From: Persicaria tinctoria | Lineage: Eukaryota; Streptophyta; Magnoliopsida; Caryophyllales; Polygonaceae | DNA: 64,000 nucleotides | NCBI GenBank assembly: GCA_037127255.1 | Contig: JBANSL010000018.1 | Coordinates: 23,533,175-23,597,174, forward strand | Reading direction: 5' to 3' | In this document: one piece after another, positions 1 through 16,564 of the stretch | How positions within the stretch are numbered: the first letter of the stretch is position 1 | How the letters are laid out: each line of letters starts with the position of its first letter | Translations under genes and position numbers: made by a program | The notes under the pieces: generated by a model | The model's database searches: none | The model's input: the letters and a program-made list of their open reading frames with translations, nothing else | Told to the model about the DNA's origin: nothing

Positions 1-116
1 TGGGAAAAAAGTGTAACATGTAACTCGATGTATTACAAATCCAAGCATCAGTAATATTGATCCTATCCTCAAAGACTGTAGAAAGAATGTGTTTTTTCAT
101 GAGCAACTGAGCAAGT
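1..116. other. Left flank of the LTR element, interior of a gene-capturing TIR element
   Basis: These bases end in CAAGT, which recurs immediately after the LTR element at 11025-11029. They are therefore continuous with the sequence resuming at 11025. I recognise no gene here; a possible splice acceptor on the minus strand near 80 is too weak to call. Confidence 0.5.
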
Positions 117-514
117 TGTAACGGCCCGGGATTATGATTCCTGAGTTACGTTTCGAGGGATGAAACCCCTCGTTGGGATCTTGCGCCCCGAGTACAGGTT
201 GAAGGTTTGAAACTGAAGGGTTGTAGTTTAAAGTAGGATTTCGCATCCAAATCCGGAAGGTCCGTTGGAGACCCCGGGGTAAACCCCTATACCTGTCCTA
301 ATTCTACAACGCGGAAAATCATTCATCATGAAAAGGCATGAGTTCAGAAAATGATACAACCAGTGCCACGGCAGAGCCGGGTCAAAACGGAGTATAGGTA
401 GGGAGAAATCCCAAAAGCATGAATCTGGTGAAGTCAGGTTTCAAACACTCACTCTTCGCCATATGAATAGACCCCGTCATAACAACACAAAATCAAGCAG
501 TGTATCGGGTACCT

Positions 515-605
515 GAAACTATACCACCAAGTCAGGCCAAGAGTCCGCCCGCGGGTCCTCTGACTGCGCGGGCGGACTCTTGGCCTGACTTGGTGGTATA
601 GTTTC
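515..605. repeat. Perfect 38 bp inverted repeat present in only one LTR
   Basis: Arm 515-552 is exactly reverse-complementary to arm 568-605, with a 15 nt loop. The other LTR has arm 1 at its equivalent position (about 8448-8485) but lacks arm 2. A shorter third copy of part of arm 2 lies at about 613-630. Because the two LTRs are identical at insertion, arm 2 arose afterwards or during reverse transcription. Confidence 0.9.
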
Positions 606-1827
606 ATGCGGTACTGGACTCTTGGCCTGACTTGGAGGACATATAATACGCCTATACCTAGAATAAAGGATGCCTTCATGCGGTACTAGAATATTAACCA
701 CACTATCATGCTCCTAATTCATATGTGCATAATATTGAGGAAGGCCTTAACAAAGAATACCAAGCGGTATATCCCTCTTTTACCACCACCCCTCTTCCAG
801 ACAAGGTGGAGACTGGCCAGTTCGATGCTATAATCATATCAAATCTCATCATCATATCATATCTCATGCCCATCTCGTATCTCGTGATATATATAAATGA
901 CTCGAGGAGGACAACACCCGATGAAGCTGGGCTTCCCTATGACCCTAGCAAGGACTCTAGGACTCACAGATAACGACCGTTCTGTATTCAAACGCATACA
1001 AAATAAGGATGCTTATTCGTAAATGCAATTCCTAAGCATGATACTACATGACATGCTCTTATGCATATGCAACACCTACATACTATATGACACATCGGGC
1101 AGGAGGTACTGGTTACTGAGTAAGCCCCGGAGGTACTTACCTGGCTAGTAGACCGGCAACAGAACAATCCATCACACAGTATTCACAACGACAGAGTATC
1201 ACCTAGTACATAATGGAATATATATAAGTCTACATTCAACTATTAAGCACTCAAGCACACCTCAAACAATAGAACAAGTAACATATTATGAAAGTCATTT
1301 CATCGCATCATCCACTCCTCAAGACCACATCGTTCTCCATAAATCATTCAACCAATTCTGCATGTTCATATACGTCATTTCCACATATACCTCAACGGTT
1401 CATCAAAATCATAAGACATAATTTGTGTGATATAAAATCCTACTAGATCGCCATAATTGTCCAACATTTAATCTCTTATAATAATTGACCACAAGTCATG
1501 TTATTAGTTATACATATCATACTGTTAGTCAAAGGATCATATTATCATGCAAGTTAGTCATCGAATAAGTCTTATTCCCAGGTTAGTTTCAGAACCGTTT
1601 CAAATCCAGTTAAATAATTAAGTATTCCGACCCTTGAAAATACTCGCCAAATTCCCTTTTAAATTTATTTATTAGATTAATTCCCAACCTTGAAATTCTT
1701 TTCCAAATTCTTTATAAATCTTGAAGTCCCAATAATATATTTTAATTACCATTAATTAGTTAAATAATAAACGCATAACCCGAACCGAACCGAACCGGTT
1801 ATAAAATCCCAACCCGGTTTAATAAAT

Positions 1828-1927
<100 letters not shown>

Positions 1928-3156
1928 AGCAATTGGGGCCCACCAAAGGCCACGTCAGCCTTCTTCTTTCTTTGATTTCAAATGGAGGAATGTCCCGCTC
2001 CCGCGCCTGCTCGCCCGTCGCTCGCCGGCTCCTTGCACCCGCACCCGCCAGCTCCGCCTTGCTCTCCTGGGCTCCTCGAGCTTGCCTCTGTTGGGTTGCT
2101 CCTCCCGCACTCGCTGCTCGCGTGCTCTGCTCACCCGCGCTCATCGCCTCTGCTCCCGCGCTCGCTCACCTCTGCTCATCGCCAGTACGAGTTCGCCGGA
2201 GGTCTCACCGGGGATCACGAGCCCACCCGACTCCCCACACTCGGCTCACACACATATACACTCGCCCACAGCCCGACCCAAGGACAGAATCGAAATGAAA
2301 CAAAGGAAGGAAAGGCGGGAGCTCACCGATGGATTTCGCGACTTCGGAGCTCTCGATCGGAGGTCTAGGCGTCGTCGGTGGCTCGCGATGGCTCGTCGGA
2401 CCTGCGTCGGACATGGGTGAGTGTGATGGAGGAGCTCGGGGGTAATTTGGATCGGAAAAGAAGGAGGACGACTTACCGAAACGGCGAAACGCGCTCGAAC
2501 AGGGGAGGAAAAGGACGGGACTGCAGTGGCTCTATGGCGGCTCCGATGGTCCCTGGGCAGCCCTTGGGTGGCGCCGGACGTCAGTGGAGGTGGTACTAGT
2601 AACAACGAAGAAGGAGTGAAGGTGATGGAGTGGTGATGGTGACGACGGTGAAGACGAGGATGGAGGACGATGGAGGTGATGATGAGTGACGGTGACTAAG
2701 AAGGTGATGGTGGTCGCGGGGTGATGGTGAGGAGGAGATGGTGAATGATGATGAATGAAGATAGGGAGAGGGATTGAAGTGAAAGATATACAGAGGGAGA
2801 GGGATGGTCTCGGGCAGGGTAAGGTGAGCGATGGGAGTGGGTGAGAGATTGTGTGTTGAATTGGTAAAACAAATACCCGAAAATAAATCCCGAATACGCG
2901 AATTTTGAATCCCGCAATTAGTTATCAAATGTTAGTTTCTCCGACTCTCGTTCTCTCGATCAATTAGATTTATAAAATAGAAGAGGATATCGCCATCCAA
3001 TAATTATTTTGAATTTTCGAGGTAAAACGACGGAAATTATTCGTCCAAATTTTTATATTTCGATCAGAATCCGTTAAATGAGTTTTAAATTCGACATAAT
3101 TTCTTTTTAATCGTCTTTTTACGAAAAATTAGGATTTGAAAATCCGAGCCTTTACA

Positions 3157-3175
3157 TCATCCACCTCTAAAAATA
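3157..3175 (-). other. Polypurine tract next to the 3' LTR
   Basis: Read on the minus strand this is the purine-rich string AGAGGTGGATGA directly abutting the LTR start TGTAAAGG. That is the expected position of the plus-strand primer of an LTR element. Related strings (plus-strand CCACCTCTA) recur at about 3492, 4379 and 5309. Confidence 0.65.
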
Positions 3176-6100
3176 AGTCTCGTCATCGAGACTAAAATCA
3201 TCTTAAAATAGGGGATGGAGTTTGAAATTGGTGAGTCCAAGGATCATGTCGTTGATCCCGTAAGCATCTCATAAGTGCCCCTATGAGATACTCACATTAC
3301 CGTTGCCGTGATCATAATATCCCCAACAGACCGTAGCAAGAATGTAATATGGGCCCCTATCACATCCTTACTCCTACCCTTCGGTCATATCATAACTCAA
3401 AACTTCACAACGTTCTCTTTAAAGCACCGTTCAAAACTTCAAGTTCGGTATTAGTCAAAAGCATTTCTAACCCCTCCATTCATCCTACCATCCACCTCTA
3501 AAGGCTAATCCCATATTCCCTTCCTAGGTTCCAAGTCAGAATCAAAGTTCAACAGTTCAGTTTCTATCATTTCCATCATCAAGCATCATGTATATACAAT
3601 TATACATCGAATAACAATAGCATCTCATGTCTAATAGCATAACATAATCACCTCAAGAATAGCCACATAGCATATCTAGCATCGTATCATATATGGTAGA
3701 ATTTATCACATCATCTCACGGAAGTTACACACCATATCAATCATATAAGCACGTCATATCAATCAGATAAGTACATCATACTCATTCTAACTACCAAGCG
3801 TCATCGCATTAGAGGTAAACAACTGCTTCCGTACAGTAGCATTCCATCGAGTTTAGGGATAACTATATTAGTACTACAGTTCCCTATTGTCAATGACAAC
3901 ACATCAGAGAATCAACATCGTCTATAGCATAGAATTCGCCCCACATTCAGCTCCAAGTAAAGCATACGCTATATCACATCCTCAAGAGAACTTGTCTATA
4001 ACGTCCAATCATGACAAGACACGACCACTACCCATCAGCTCTTGCATTAAGATCAACTTCACTGAGGTCTACCAACTCAAATCCGATACTAATTCTAAAT
4101 ACCATTGCATTCTGCTTAGCTTACAACTCTCTACCTTTATAACTATCCGCAATTCAAGGCTTACATCACAACCAATTACTAGGTACCCCAACTCTTATGC
4201 CATCAATCCATCTAGAGATCAATCCACTTCAATATCCAAAGCCCAAGTCCTGACCTTTCACTCAACCATCTAAAATCCACATCCCGGAGCTCACAATTTC
4301 CCAATTCCCTATTTTGTCAAGTTCACCACCTCGTCCATCTACCAAGACTCCCTATCAAGCACACCCTCACGAATCATCCACCTCTAAGGACCCAACTCAT
4401 GCTGACCATCTCACACCTGACACTCCCGACCAATTCCAATGTAGAACTCAACTAGTGGTACTCCCAACCACGAATCACCATGACCATCAAGCCGACCCAC
4501 TCTAGATCCTCTTCCCGGCATACTGTACCTAGATAGACTAGTTCCCTCAACTCCGCATGTTTCCCCAAATTGCCTCAGATCGCGCTTCCTTAAAATTCGA
4601 AACCTCTACCACTTAAACCCTTATGTACCGATCATCATTTTCACCGAATTCCTATGACATCCTTGTCCGAATTTCTTAAGCACCGCAACATCACCAACCT
4701 TCAAAAATCTCTCTAGCGTCCTCAATACCTTCTGCTTTGCCTAGTCCCTAAATTCATGCGCATAATCTCTCTATCTCAACCTTAAGCCCATAGTCTTACT
4801 AGGAATCTAAACTACATCCTTGCCTAGCTACCAGTCTTTCCTCGAAGATTCATCTCACATCCTCAATTACCTCAATGGCCACAATGACATCCACTCATAA
4901 ATCCCGATTAATTCCCTATGCCAAAATCCTCCAACAACGCATCTAGAGATCCTTCACTCATAAATTCCCCAAGCATTACCAATCCTATCTAAACAACCCA
5001 CAAATACTCATTACACGAACAACCCTGATATGAACAACCTAACATCCCCGATCGATAATTTCCCTAGCAACCTCATACTACTCTTCCTTAACAACTCCTC
5101 AACCTCATCCCTTACCGAAAACGCTCCCACTCACAGCACACACCACCTAGTCCCAAATTCTACGATTCCTCAGACATTCCTTAATCGATCATCCTTGACA
5201 CCACCCACGTTCCGCTCATAGACTATCTAGACACCTTCCTTAGCACACAAATCCGTCTCACAACACCTCCCCTCAAGAATCCCCCGATCAACTCCTAGCT
5301 TGCCCATCCACCTCTAGAACTATCCTAACTACCTCTACCCACACCCAATCTCAAGATCACCCTAATGAAACTAGTCCAGATCTCAGTCAACCACTCTCTT
5401 ATACTACCCGCACACACTACCTTCTTAGACTACCACTTCTCACTTGGACATCTCCCTCAAAATCTCGCCATACTACTCCACTCCTCACCTAAGACCTTCT
5501 TGGAGCTCAACTATACTCACTGACCACTATCTCCGACAAGTCCCGACTCACTCGGCTCTACTCAAGCTAACGCATCCTTCTTGCACACCCTCTCGCTCAT
5601 CTCATGACCAAGAACAAAGACTTAAATCCCTATGCCACTTCCCGACCTAGCTTTCCAAAGAATCTCTCGACCCATGCCCAAGAAGAAGCACTACCAGACA
5701 TATAACCCATAACCTACTCACCAGCAAGTCAGTATACCAAGCATCAAGGCACATTATCATAGAAACAAGTTAGTCAGGCAATCATTGCTACCAGTTCAGC
5801 ACATCCGTCATCACACATTCAATTATGTCAGTTCTAGGCCTATCACACAACATCAATTCCGATTAGTATAGAAGAATCCACAATTTGAATTAAGAATGCT
5901 CTTCCTCGTGTCTGCTGGAATGAATCTGTTAACGATTGTCATCTTTGAAGCATATTCGTCCTTTTTGCCATCGGTGACGTTATTCCTGGGGCCTAAGGGG
6001 TCATGGACCTATCACACTTCCGTTGCGCCGCTCCGGTGCCACTTGGTCGTCGGTCCTTTCTTGCATATCGGCGCTCATCGAAGGATCGCAAGGGTTAGAA

Positions 6101-8032
6101 GTTACGGAGATAGGGGAGAGACAAGGCGGACAACACAATTCCTTAAGAGTTCAGACGTGGACAAGGACTAGGGACGACGAGACCAAGGATAAGATCCCAA
6201 CCCGAGAGTTACAACGATGCTCTTATAATTATGGCACGCAAACACATAAAAATCAAGAGATATTATCACATTATTTCACACTAGTATGCACCTATCTCAA
6301 GGAATATCGATTTACGCATTCATAACATGTTCATATAATCATCTTTATACGTGCGCAGAACAAGCTAGCAACTTATCATTTCATTCATCAATCATGCTTG
6401 ACAGACTAAGAACATGTATGCACAGACTGACATGGGACACATATTACCCAAGTTATGCAAGATCTAGCAAACATCACAGGATATCATATGCACGACTTAT
6501 CACTCATTTAGATACACAATTAAGCAAGTCATAATATTACGGAAAGCATGCTGAGATGTACCCTAAAAATCATGCTAAGGGTATGGTCAGTTCATGCAGG
6601 GTTGGTATAGCAACTATGTCATCACATACATCTATATTAGCATAGTAAGACTAGGACGTCACACAATCATACGAGGGCCTATAACGGGGAGGTATATGTC
6701 TTACATGATACTAGAAATACTGATTAAACATGTACACAACAAATGAGGTCCAATTAGGTTAATCTGGCATGCTAAGTCATCCAATTCACGTTTTAACATA
6801 CAATGAGAGTTAAGCACACTATCATGGACCTAGTTCATAGGGAGACGGTAATCATGGGGATTCAATACATACGACACATACATCTACTCATAAGTGCAAC
6901 CATGCAAGGTACCAGGCAAGTCATGCTGAATTATACCAATATACAATTTCATGAAATCACAAGGAGGCCATCATTATAACTTGATAGAATTCTCTAAGGA
7001 CAATCACCGACTCACCACCCCGTTTTCCCGTGGGACGCTAGTATGACTCGCTTGACACAAGGACATTCACGCCGTTTCCGAGAGGTGAGGGTAAAACTCG
7101 TGTTTAGACTCTTGTTGCAAGAAGACATGGTTGGCCATTACGAGGATCGAAAGGGATGACTCCATAAGACAACTAACTTCTATCTCGAAACGATTTAAAA
7201 TCCTCACTCCCACTAACATACTCAGGTAACCCTCACATCTGACACGATGTCCGAAGGTATTTAGTTGACCGACCCAAATTTCCCGTGAAAGACCCCAATC
7301 ACAAGTATGAGACTCGATAGAAGCATCGATTGTGGGATACGAAGCAAGACTCTAAACAGGGGGAGAGGATGCTTCTCGACCCTTGCTAACATGCCTAGAC
7401 GTTTTGGTGGGGCGGATGACAGAGTCAGAACCATCAGAGGGTTTGAATTATGAAAGGGCTATTTCGACAAAACAGGAATTCCGATTACATAAGAACAAGG
7501 TTTTCTCCCACTATCCCGTTTGCACAGTTATTCAACACATGATTCATGTCAAGGCATACTGATTAGTTCGTTATCCTAAGCACAATAGAGCACTCATCAC
7601 GGAAGAAATCAACAATATTAATATAATCCTCTTCGAGGAGGAACGCCCTCGGGCCCAATTGTATATAGGTATATATATAAACATAAGCATAGAGATGATC
7701 TATGCCGTCCTTCGAGGGACGGCTGACCGGAGGGGCAAAACCTACCGGCCTCCTACTCAACACTCCAACCTCCGTGGTGTTCCTTGGAGTCTTCTAGGCC
7801 CATCTGTAAATAAAAGCTATTATTTTGCCTACCGTTTCCCAAGTTCTACATCCATAAGAGATGTCAATCGCTCTAGTCTCTACCCACGAGATTGTTTCCT
7901 CTTTATTCATTTTAGGTTTAAGTCCAATTAAATTCATTTTGCCCTTTTGAAAACATTTTTCAAAACCATTTGAAAACATTGGGTGATTTTCAAAACCATC
8001 TTCAACCTTAGGTACTCGGATTGCAAAACCTC

Positions 8033-8044
8033 GCTCTGATACCA
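8033..8044 (-). other. Primer binding site (Met-tRNA type)
   Basis: On the minus strand the sequence is TGGTATCAGAGC, four bases inside the 5' LTR. It matches the 3' end complement of plant methionine tRNA and fixes the element's orientation. Confidence 0.85.
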
Positions 8045-8048
8045 CCTT

Positions 8049-11024
<2,976 letters not shown>

Positions 11025-11306
11025 CAAGTATATACTGCAGTCAGATGATTCATTTAGCTGTGTAAGGAGTATTCAAGAAAATTTGGAGATGAGTATATAC
11101 TGCAGTCAGATCAGCGCAGCTAATGCTAAAAGCCAACAAGCAATGCACAAATATAGGAGTACCCCAGATGATAATTTGTACCCAACTACGCAATGAAATG
11201 AGTTCATATTTTAAAGGGAAAAAAAGATAAGTCAAGTTCATACAATGTCATATACATTGCCATGTTTAAATATGGAGGAACAATTATTTCAACCGACAAT
11301 TTTTCA

Positions 11307-11444
11307 AGAATACTGATCATTGAATGCGTTGTTCTGCTCAGGATCAAGAACCTCCAGCAATGCTGCTGCCGGATCCCCTCGAACATCAGAACCAGTCTTG
11401 TCAATCTCATCCAGCAGCATAACAGGATTGCAGACACCTACTCT
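11307..11444 (-). pseudogene. Captured exon of a LON-type ATP-dependent protease
   Basis: The minus-strand translation includes [20 protein letters not shown] followed by an [15 protein letters not shown] block. This is the Walker B/sensor region of the LON AAA+ domain, closest from memory to the peroxisomal LON2 form. It is preceded by a plausible acceptor (CTGTAG, then codons R-V-G-V-C) and ends at a possible donor (CA/GTATTC). I find no other LON exon nearby, so it cannot make a protease and is best read as a captured fragment. Confidence 0.85.
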
Positions 11445-12644
11445 CTACAGCCCATGAGTGCAACATGAGGTGACCCATAGCACAAGCCAAACATTAAACC
11501 GAAAAACAAGAAGAAACAAGCAACAGTGCAAGCTCACATCAGCAATATGAAAATAATTTTTAGTTCCTCATAAGTTACAAATAGTTCCGACCTAATTCCA
11601 GATGATTTACTCAAATGGTCAAGAAGATGGAATAAATGAATGCCGAAGAAGTTGGCTATGTCATGATAGTAATTTCTAGTATCGTGGCTCTTGTATTTAG
11701 TATTTCAAATCTGCAACATGATGCAGGCTTTTTCAAGGAAGTTGTTAATAAATGAACTATGAATTAACATATAACTTGTTCTTTCACATGGAAACTTATA
11801 GCTCCAGCACAAGACATTTTTTCACACACATGGAACATAAAAAGCAATATTACTAGGAAAGACTTCTTCATTGAAGATGAAAGAACAACTTGCTCGGAAC
11901 CAAGCTCGCAATAAACTACACAAATAACCCTCTCTATCAATTCAAACTGACCCTAGTACTTTTCCGAGTAGGTTCCTACAACCAAGTTTTAAAGAACCTG
12001 AGAACATAAAATTTAATTTAAAATTCTCAGTGTTACTGTTGGGTTTAATGTGATCCAACATTAAAAATTAGCTAATATTTAATTTAAAATTCTTAATTCT
12101 AGTATATCTGTGTGATACAAAATAATAAGTAATCCCAATACCGAAAAGGATATTATAAAAAAACATAACAAAAAAATGTTCAAAATCAAATAGTAGTGAT
12201 GTCCCCATTGTGATACTTGAATTGGGCATAGTATTGGAGGAAAAATCAGACACCCAACTGAGATATCCATCTTTTGGTGAACAACAACTGATTAATAGAA
12301 AAAGCTTGAAACCAATAGCCAAAGAAACTGTCACTGGGAACAAACAAAAGTGCAACATATCCTATATATCGTAAGCCTAATAATACTTTTTCCATGATCA
12401 AATGGGCCAAGTATTGACCCTTTAACCAGTTACTATTATACATTGAGCATGTCTTGGCCACAATATTACACAATGATCCACCACATTTGCACGCATGCTC
12501 CTGGCTTCTGTTTTCAACAGTTGCCTTAATCTTAACTAACTAAACACAATAGTGAGTTAGTAACTAACAAAAAAATTAAGTAGCAAGTCATATGATTCAC
12601 AGTAATTGCTATCAAGAAAAAATTGCCAGGTACCTTACCTTTAC
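11445..12644. other. Unassigned interior of the left family-A element
   Basis: Between the LON and helicase fragments I see no coding similarity. It is AT-rich with short, stop-bounded frames. It may hold the introns or flanks that were captured together with the exons. Confidence 0.4.
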
Positions 12645-13233
12645 CTCACATAAATGGTGTGGAATTTCTAGAAGGAAGCGTGAAGGTTGAAGCATCTGCA
12701 ACAAATTTTGTCAGCTACAGTCTACAGAAGGGATGTTCACTGCTAAAGAGGATTTAAATTATTCTGGAAACTAAAGAATAAAGTTAACCTGCCAGTTGGA
12801 GTCCATTATTAAATGTAAGAGGAAAAGTTTTCTTCTTGTACGAGTCATTGCTACATAGAAGAGACGCCTTTCTTCCTACATTTGCAGAGAGAAACTTTAT
12901 TTGAATTATATGAAAATTCAGTAGTGATAAAAGCACAGGATTAAATTAACAGCAAAAAAAAATGTATACCCCTAGGGAATTTCCTTTTTCATTTGCAATT
13001 CCATTGTGTTCATGCAAAAAGGAATCTCATATTCATTCACCTAGCCATTGGGATAGGGTATTAAAGCCCATTATAGTGTTGAACTAAATGAAACATATAG
13101 TGAAGATCGAAAAGATGAAGAAAAGAAAGTTACAGCTGTATGTCTATATATAAGTGATCACAAATAATTGTTGCGTCAATTAAAGGGTAGTTACCTTCAC
13201 TATGAACACAATATCACACTCCATGCCTTTTGA
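12645..13233 (-). pseudogene. Captured C-terminal exons of an SRS2-like UvrD-family DNA helicase
   Basis: Three consecutive minus-strand exons with intact GT-AG borders: 13233-13195 (SKGMECDIVFIVK), 12875-12789 ([14 protein letters not shown] and on to MDSNWQ) and 12695-12645 (MLQPSRFLLEIP). The first two match the SKG(M/L)E and YVA(M/L)TRA motifs of the UvrD/Rep helicase C-terminal domain. The order and wording fit the plant SRS2-like protein (At4g25120 type). The ATP-binding N-terminal half is absent. Exon structure was kept, so capture was from DNA rather than mRNA. A further exon near 13355-13313 is possible but unconfirmed. Confidence 0.85.
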
Positions 13234-14007
13234 CTGCACGACAGATGAAAAAGCAGTTACAATTCAACAAATCAAACCAATAATCGATCTATAAAAAAGC
13301 ACGAATCACCTTAAGATGGAGAGTGCCACCGCCAAATTCGGCAATTGCCTGGTGAGGGAAAACTAATATCAAGTTTCTCTAACTAATATAGCATATGCAT
13401 GTGCACAACTTTCCTCTCTTGGACATTTTTACAAACACCTTCCAAACATGAATTTAACCAACAACCAAAAATCAATATCTAATGCTGAATTTATCCAAAT
13501 CCCCCATCAAATTCCTATAATCAATAGAGAATCTCCCTAATCCAATTCATCAAATATCAATTTCTAATTCAATTCATCAAAGACCTAATTCAAATAATAT
13601 CCTAACAAAATTATATGAGCAATAAAAAGAAATTATGGACAAAAAATTACGAAATACCTTTTTAGTGTAGAGATTGGAGAAAACAAGCCCAACTCCGATC
13701 TAAAATAATGGATTACATAGGGTTAATCCAACGATTCAATAGCACTGACAGAACGAGGCGTTGTAATTTGCGAAATAAGCTGTGGAGAGACTGCTAGAGG
13801 AGAGGAGAGGCGAGGCGTTGGGTGGCGCTTGAAGGTAAGGTTGATAATGGCCACCGATTGGAGACGAGTCTCCGGAGAGAGGAGAGGGATGAACGTCGGC
13901 TCAAGCGAGAGGAGAGGAATGAAGGTCGGCTCGCAAAAACAGTCCTCACGCGAAAAGTCGGACAATATTAATTTCTAATTTTAACAATACCGTGTCCTAA
14001 TTTAGAA

Positions 14008-14061
14008 ATTTTACACGTTAAGCCTATTTTACACGTTAAGGAGTTTTTACATTTGAAGCAA

Positions 14062-14066
<5 letters not shown>
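14008..14066 (-). repeat. Family-A right terminal inverted repeat
   Basis: About 60 bp with two direct copies of TTAACGTGTAAAAT 18 bp apart. It is the reverse complement of the left terminus of A2 at 21159. It abuts a TA run. Confidence 0.85.

Positions 14067-14101
<35 letters not shown>
14067..14101. repeat. (TA)n junction between two TIR elements
   Basis: A pure TA run separates the right end of the family-A element from the left end of B1, leaving no other host sequence. Confidence 0.9.
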
Positions 14102-14104
<3 letters not shown>

Positions 14105-16470
14105 AGTGGTTCCAGAGTGCACGCCCCTTAAGGTATACCTTGTGCACGAATCTCAGTCATTGATCTTACTGGAATTGAGGGTCTACATTCTGCCATGTGT
14201 ACGGATAATTAAAAAAAATAAACAAAAACTAATTCTTCAACCCGATTTCGGGAGAGTGAGGCGCGTGTCACAAAGAGGTAAATTAAAACCCCTAATCTGA
14301 TCTTCTTCCTCACGTTTTTTCAACCCAAATATTTCAATACAGATCCGGCGGCCAGAAAAATCAATTCCTTCCATTCAATCTTGTTCTCTTCTTCCATGGC
14401 TTCCCCTTTCACTCGGCGTACTTCTTCCTTTCGATCTTGTTCTCTCCTTCACTCCCTCTTTGTCTTCCCTTCTCGTTCTCCGTCATATCTGCGGTGTCGG
14501 GACCAACAGAACCAATCGACGCCGACCACGACACTACCGCCTCCGAGCATCGTCAGAAACTTCTGACGCCAAGGGTACGGGACGCAGAAATCGAGCCTCA
14601 CTGATGCCGACGCTGACAGGCTATGAAGATCGAAGTCGAGAACGAAGGGAGTGACCATCGCCGAGGTTAGATTGGGTTCGCCCTGTTCGCCGCCCCTCAC
14701 ATCCTCTGCTTGCATTTCAATAAAAGAAGGGAAGATATCACCTCCGTTCAATGTATGCGTGCCCAATTCGATATTTGTTTTCTGTGTGATTTTTCGTATC
14801 CTTATTCAGTGGTATGTGTGTTTTTTTATATCTCTATTCATTGAAATGCTGGATTATTCAATGGAAAATAATAAATTTGAGGTGTTCTTTTGGATGATTG
14901 CTTGCAACAGGTGAAAATGGCAATTTTGGGTGATTAATTAGGGGTTTTTTTTGGACAATGAGTTGTAATTACTTGGGGGTTATTGCTTGAATCTTTGGAG
15001 TTTATGAGTTTTTACTAGATCTCATGAATCAACTGTTTGATATGTTAATGTGAGTGATTTTCCCTAAAATGTGCAGGCATTTTGAAATTTATTCGGCTGG
15101 TATGATGTTTTTTTGGGTTACCATTTGGTGGAGATAAAAAAGATGGTGTATTATTCAGGTAAATAATAATGTTTGTTCATACTAATTGAATTTTTTTTGG
15201 GAATTATTCGTTTGGGAGGGTGGTTTTGCTTGTATTACAAATGTTTTATTGGGTGATTATTGGGGAATTATCCGTTTGACAGTTCCTTTGGTGGTGGTGC
15301 GGTGGTGTGTGGTGGTGGTGGCGGTGTCCGACTCGCAAAGGCGGGCGATCGAAGGCAGTGGTGAAGATCGATGGCCGTAATATCCTTTCTCCCACTGTGC
15401 ACTTTGTTATTTCTCAATTTATTGCTCATTTTTTTTATTTTTTTTGCTCATTTACAGAAACAATGAAGGAGAATTTTATGAGAATAATATTTTTTTATTT
15501 GTGTTTTTTCTTATGTACATTGTAACAATAAGAATTTTCTTGAATAATCCCCCAATTATTATTCAATGTATGCGTTAAATCGACCGATTCAGTCGAATAA
15601 TTCTAAAAATTTACATAATCACAATGGTTATGCAATTATTCGTCGATTTTGTGTACCTCATAAAAATAAGAATTCCACTGAATAATCTCCTAATTATCGT
15701 TCAATGTGCGCGTTAAATCGATCGATTCTATCGAATTATTCTAAAAAATTACTTATTCACAACGGTTATGCAACTTTTCATCGCTTCTATGTACCTTATA
15801 AAAATAAGGATTTCATTGAATAATCTCCCCATTATCGTTCAATATACGCGTTAAATCGACCGATTTAACCGATACCGTTCGTTTCCCGTATTTTTGAAAA
15901 TAAGAAAACCAATTTTTTACGCTTTTGAGAATAAGAAAAGGGGTATTTATTTACTACCTTCACATATCATTCATTTCATTTAAACCAATTTTGTGAATAA
16001 ATTTAAAGGTTTGTTTTGATCTAAATCTAAATCTTTACAATATAGGTAAATTACCTTCTAAATTCAAAGAAAAAGAAAAGGGATGGGATTTGATCGGATC
16101 AGGGTCCGTAAATATTTTTTTTTAGGACTGAGTGGGTGTGATTCCCTTTATTTCTTTAATATTTTTTAGCGGGTCCCACACGTAACCAAATCAAATCCGT
16201 AACACATCGGAAGGAATGGGATCATGGTAATCTTTTTCATTTCTTTAATATTGTGTAGTGGGTCCTACAATCCACCAAATGAAAACCCAACACATGCGCC
16301 TAAACGAAGCGATTATGGCTGATTTGATGAACATTGCATGCGGGTCCCACTTTTTATTTATTAAAAAAAAAGATAAAACCTCCTTTTAATCTCGTTCATC
16401 CATCACAATCAGATCAATGGCTCAAAATTGTGCACAAAGTACACCCTAAGGGTGTGCACAATTTACCTAA

Positions 16471-16473
<3 letters not shown>
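14102..16473. mobile_element. Family-B TIR element B1 with captured sequence
   Basis: The left end, 14102-14165, reads GGGAGTGGTTCC followed by GTGCACGCCCCTTAAGG, then TTGTGCAC and a CATTGATC block. The right end, about 16410-16473, is an imperfect reverse complement carrying the same GTGCAC/CCCTTA/GTGCAC pattern. The interior has a GC-rich, exon-like block at 14380-14700 that I cannot identify and a 138 bp tandem repeat. No transposase is present, so it is non-autonomous. TIR length and captured sequence suggest Mutator-like, but TA-repeat flanks hide any target duplication. Confidence 0.75.
15527..15875. repeat. 138 bp tandem repeat, about 2.5 copies, in B1
   Basis: Units start at 15527, 15665 and 15803 with the shared opening AATAAG and the internal motif TGAATAATC. 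Copies differ by scattered substitutions, so the array is not recent. Confidence 0.85.

Positions 16474-16557
<84 letters not shown>
16474..16557. repeat. (TA)n junction between B1 and B2
   Basis: About 84 bp of pure TA. It directly joins the right terminus of B1 to a truncated left terminus of B2. Confidence 0.95.

Positions 16558-16564
<7 letters not shown>

Larger units (their letters stand above)
3157..8048 (-). other. Non-coding interior of the LTR element
   Basis: 4.9 kb with no long open frame on either strand. Read on the minus strand, about 4690-4790 gives a stop-riddled stretch that vaguely resembles the end of a Ty3-type integrase (alanine/lysine-rich run followed by VGDVAVLK). 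This suggests a long-decayed pol, but the match is weak. The rest shows nothing I can assign. The plus-strand frames near 3887-4273 and 5896-6171 look like chance. Confidence 0.6.
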
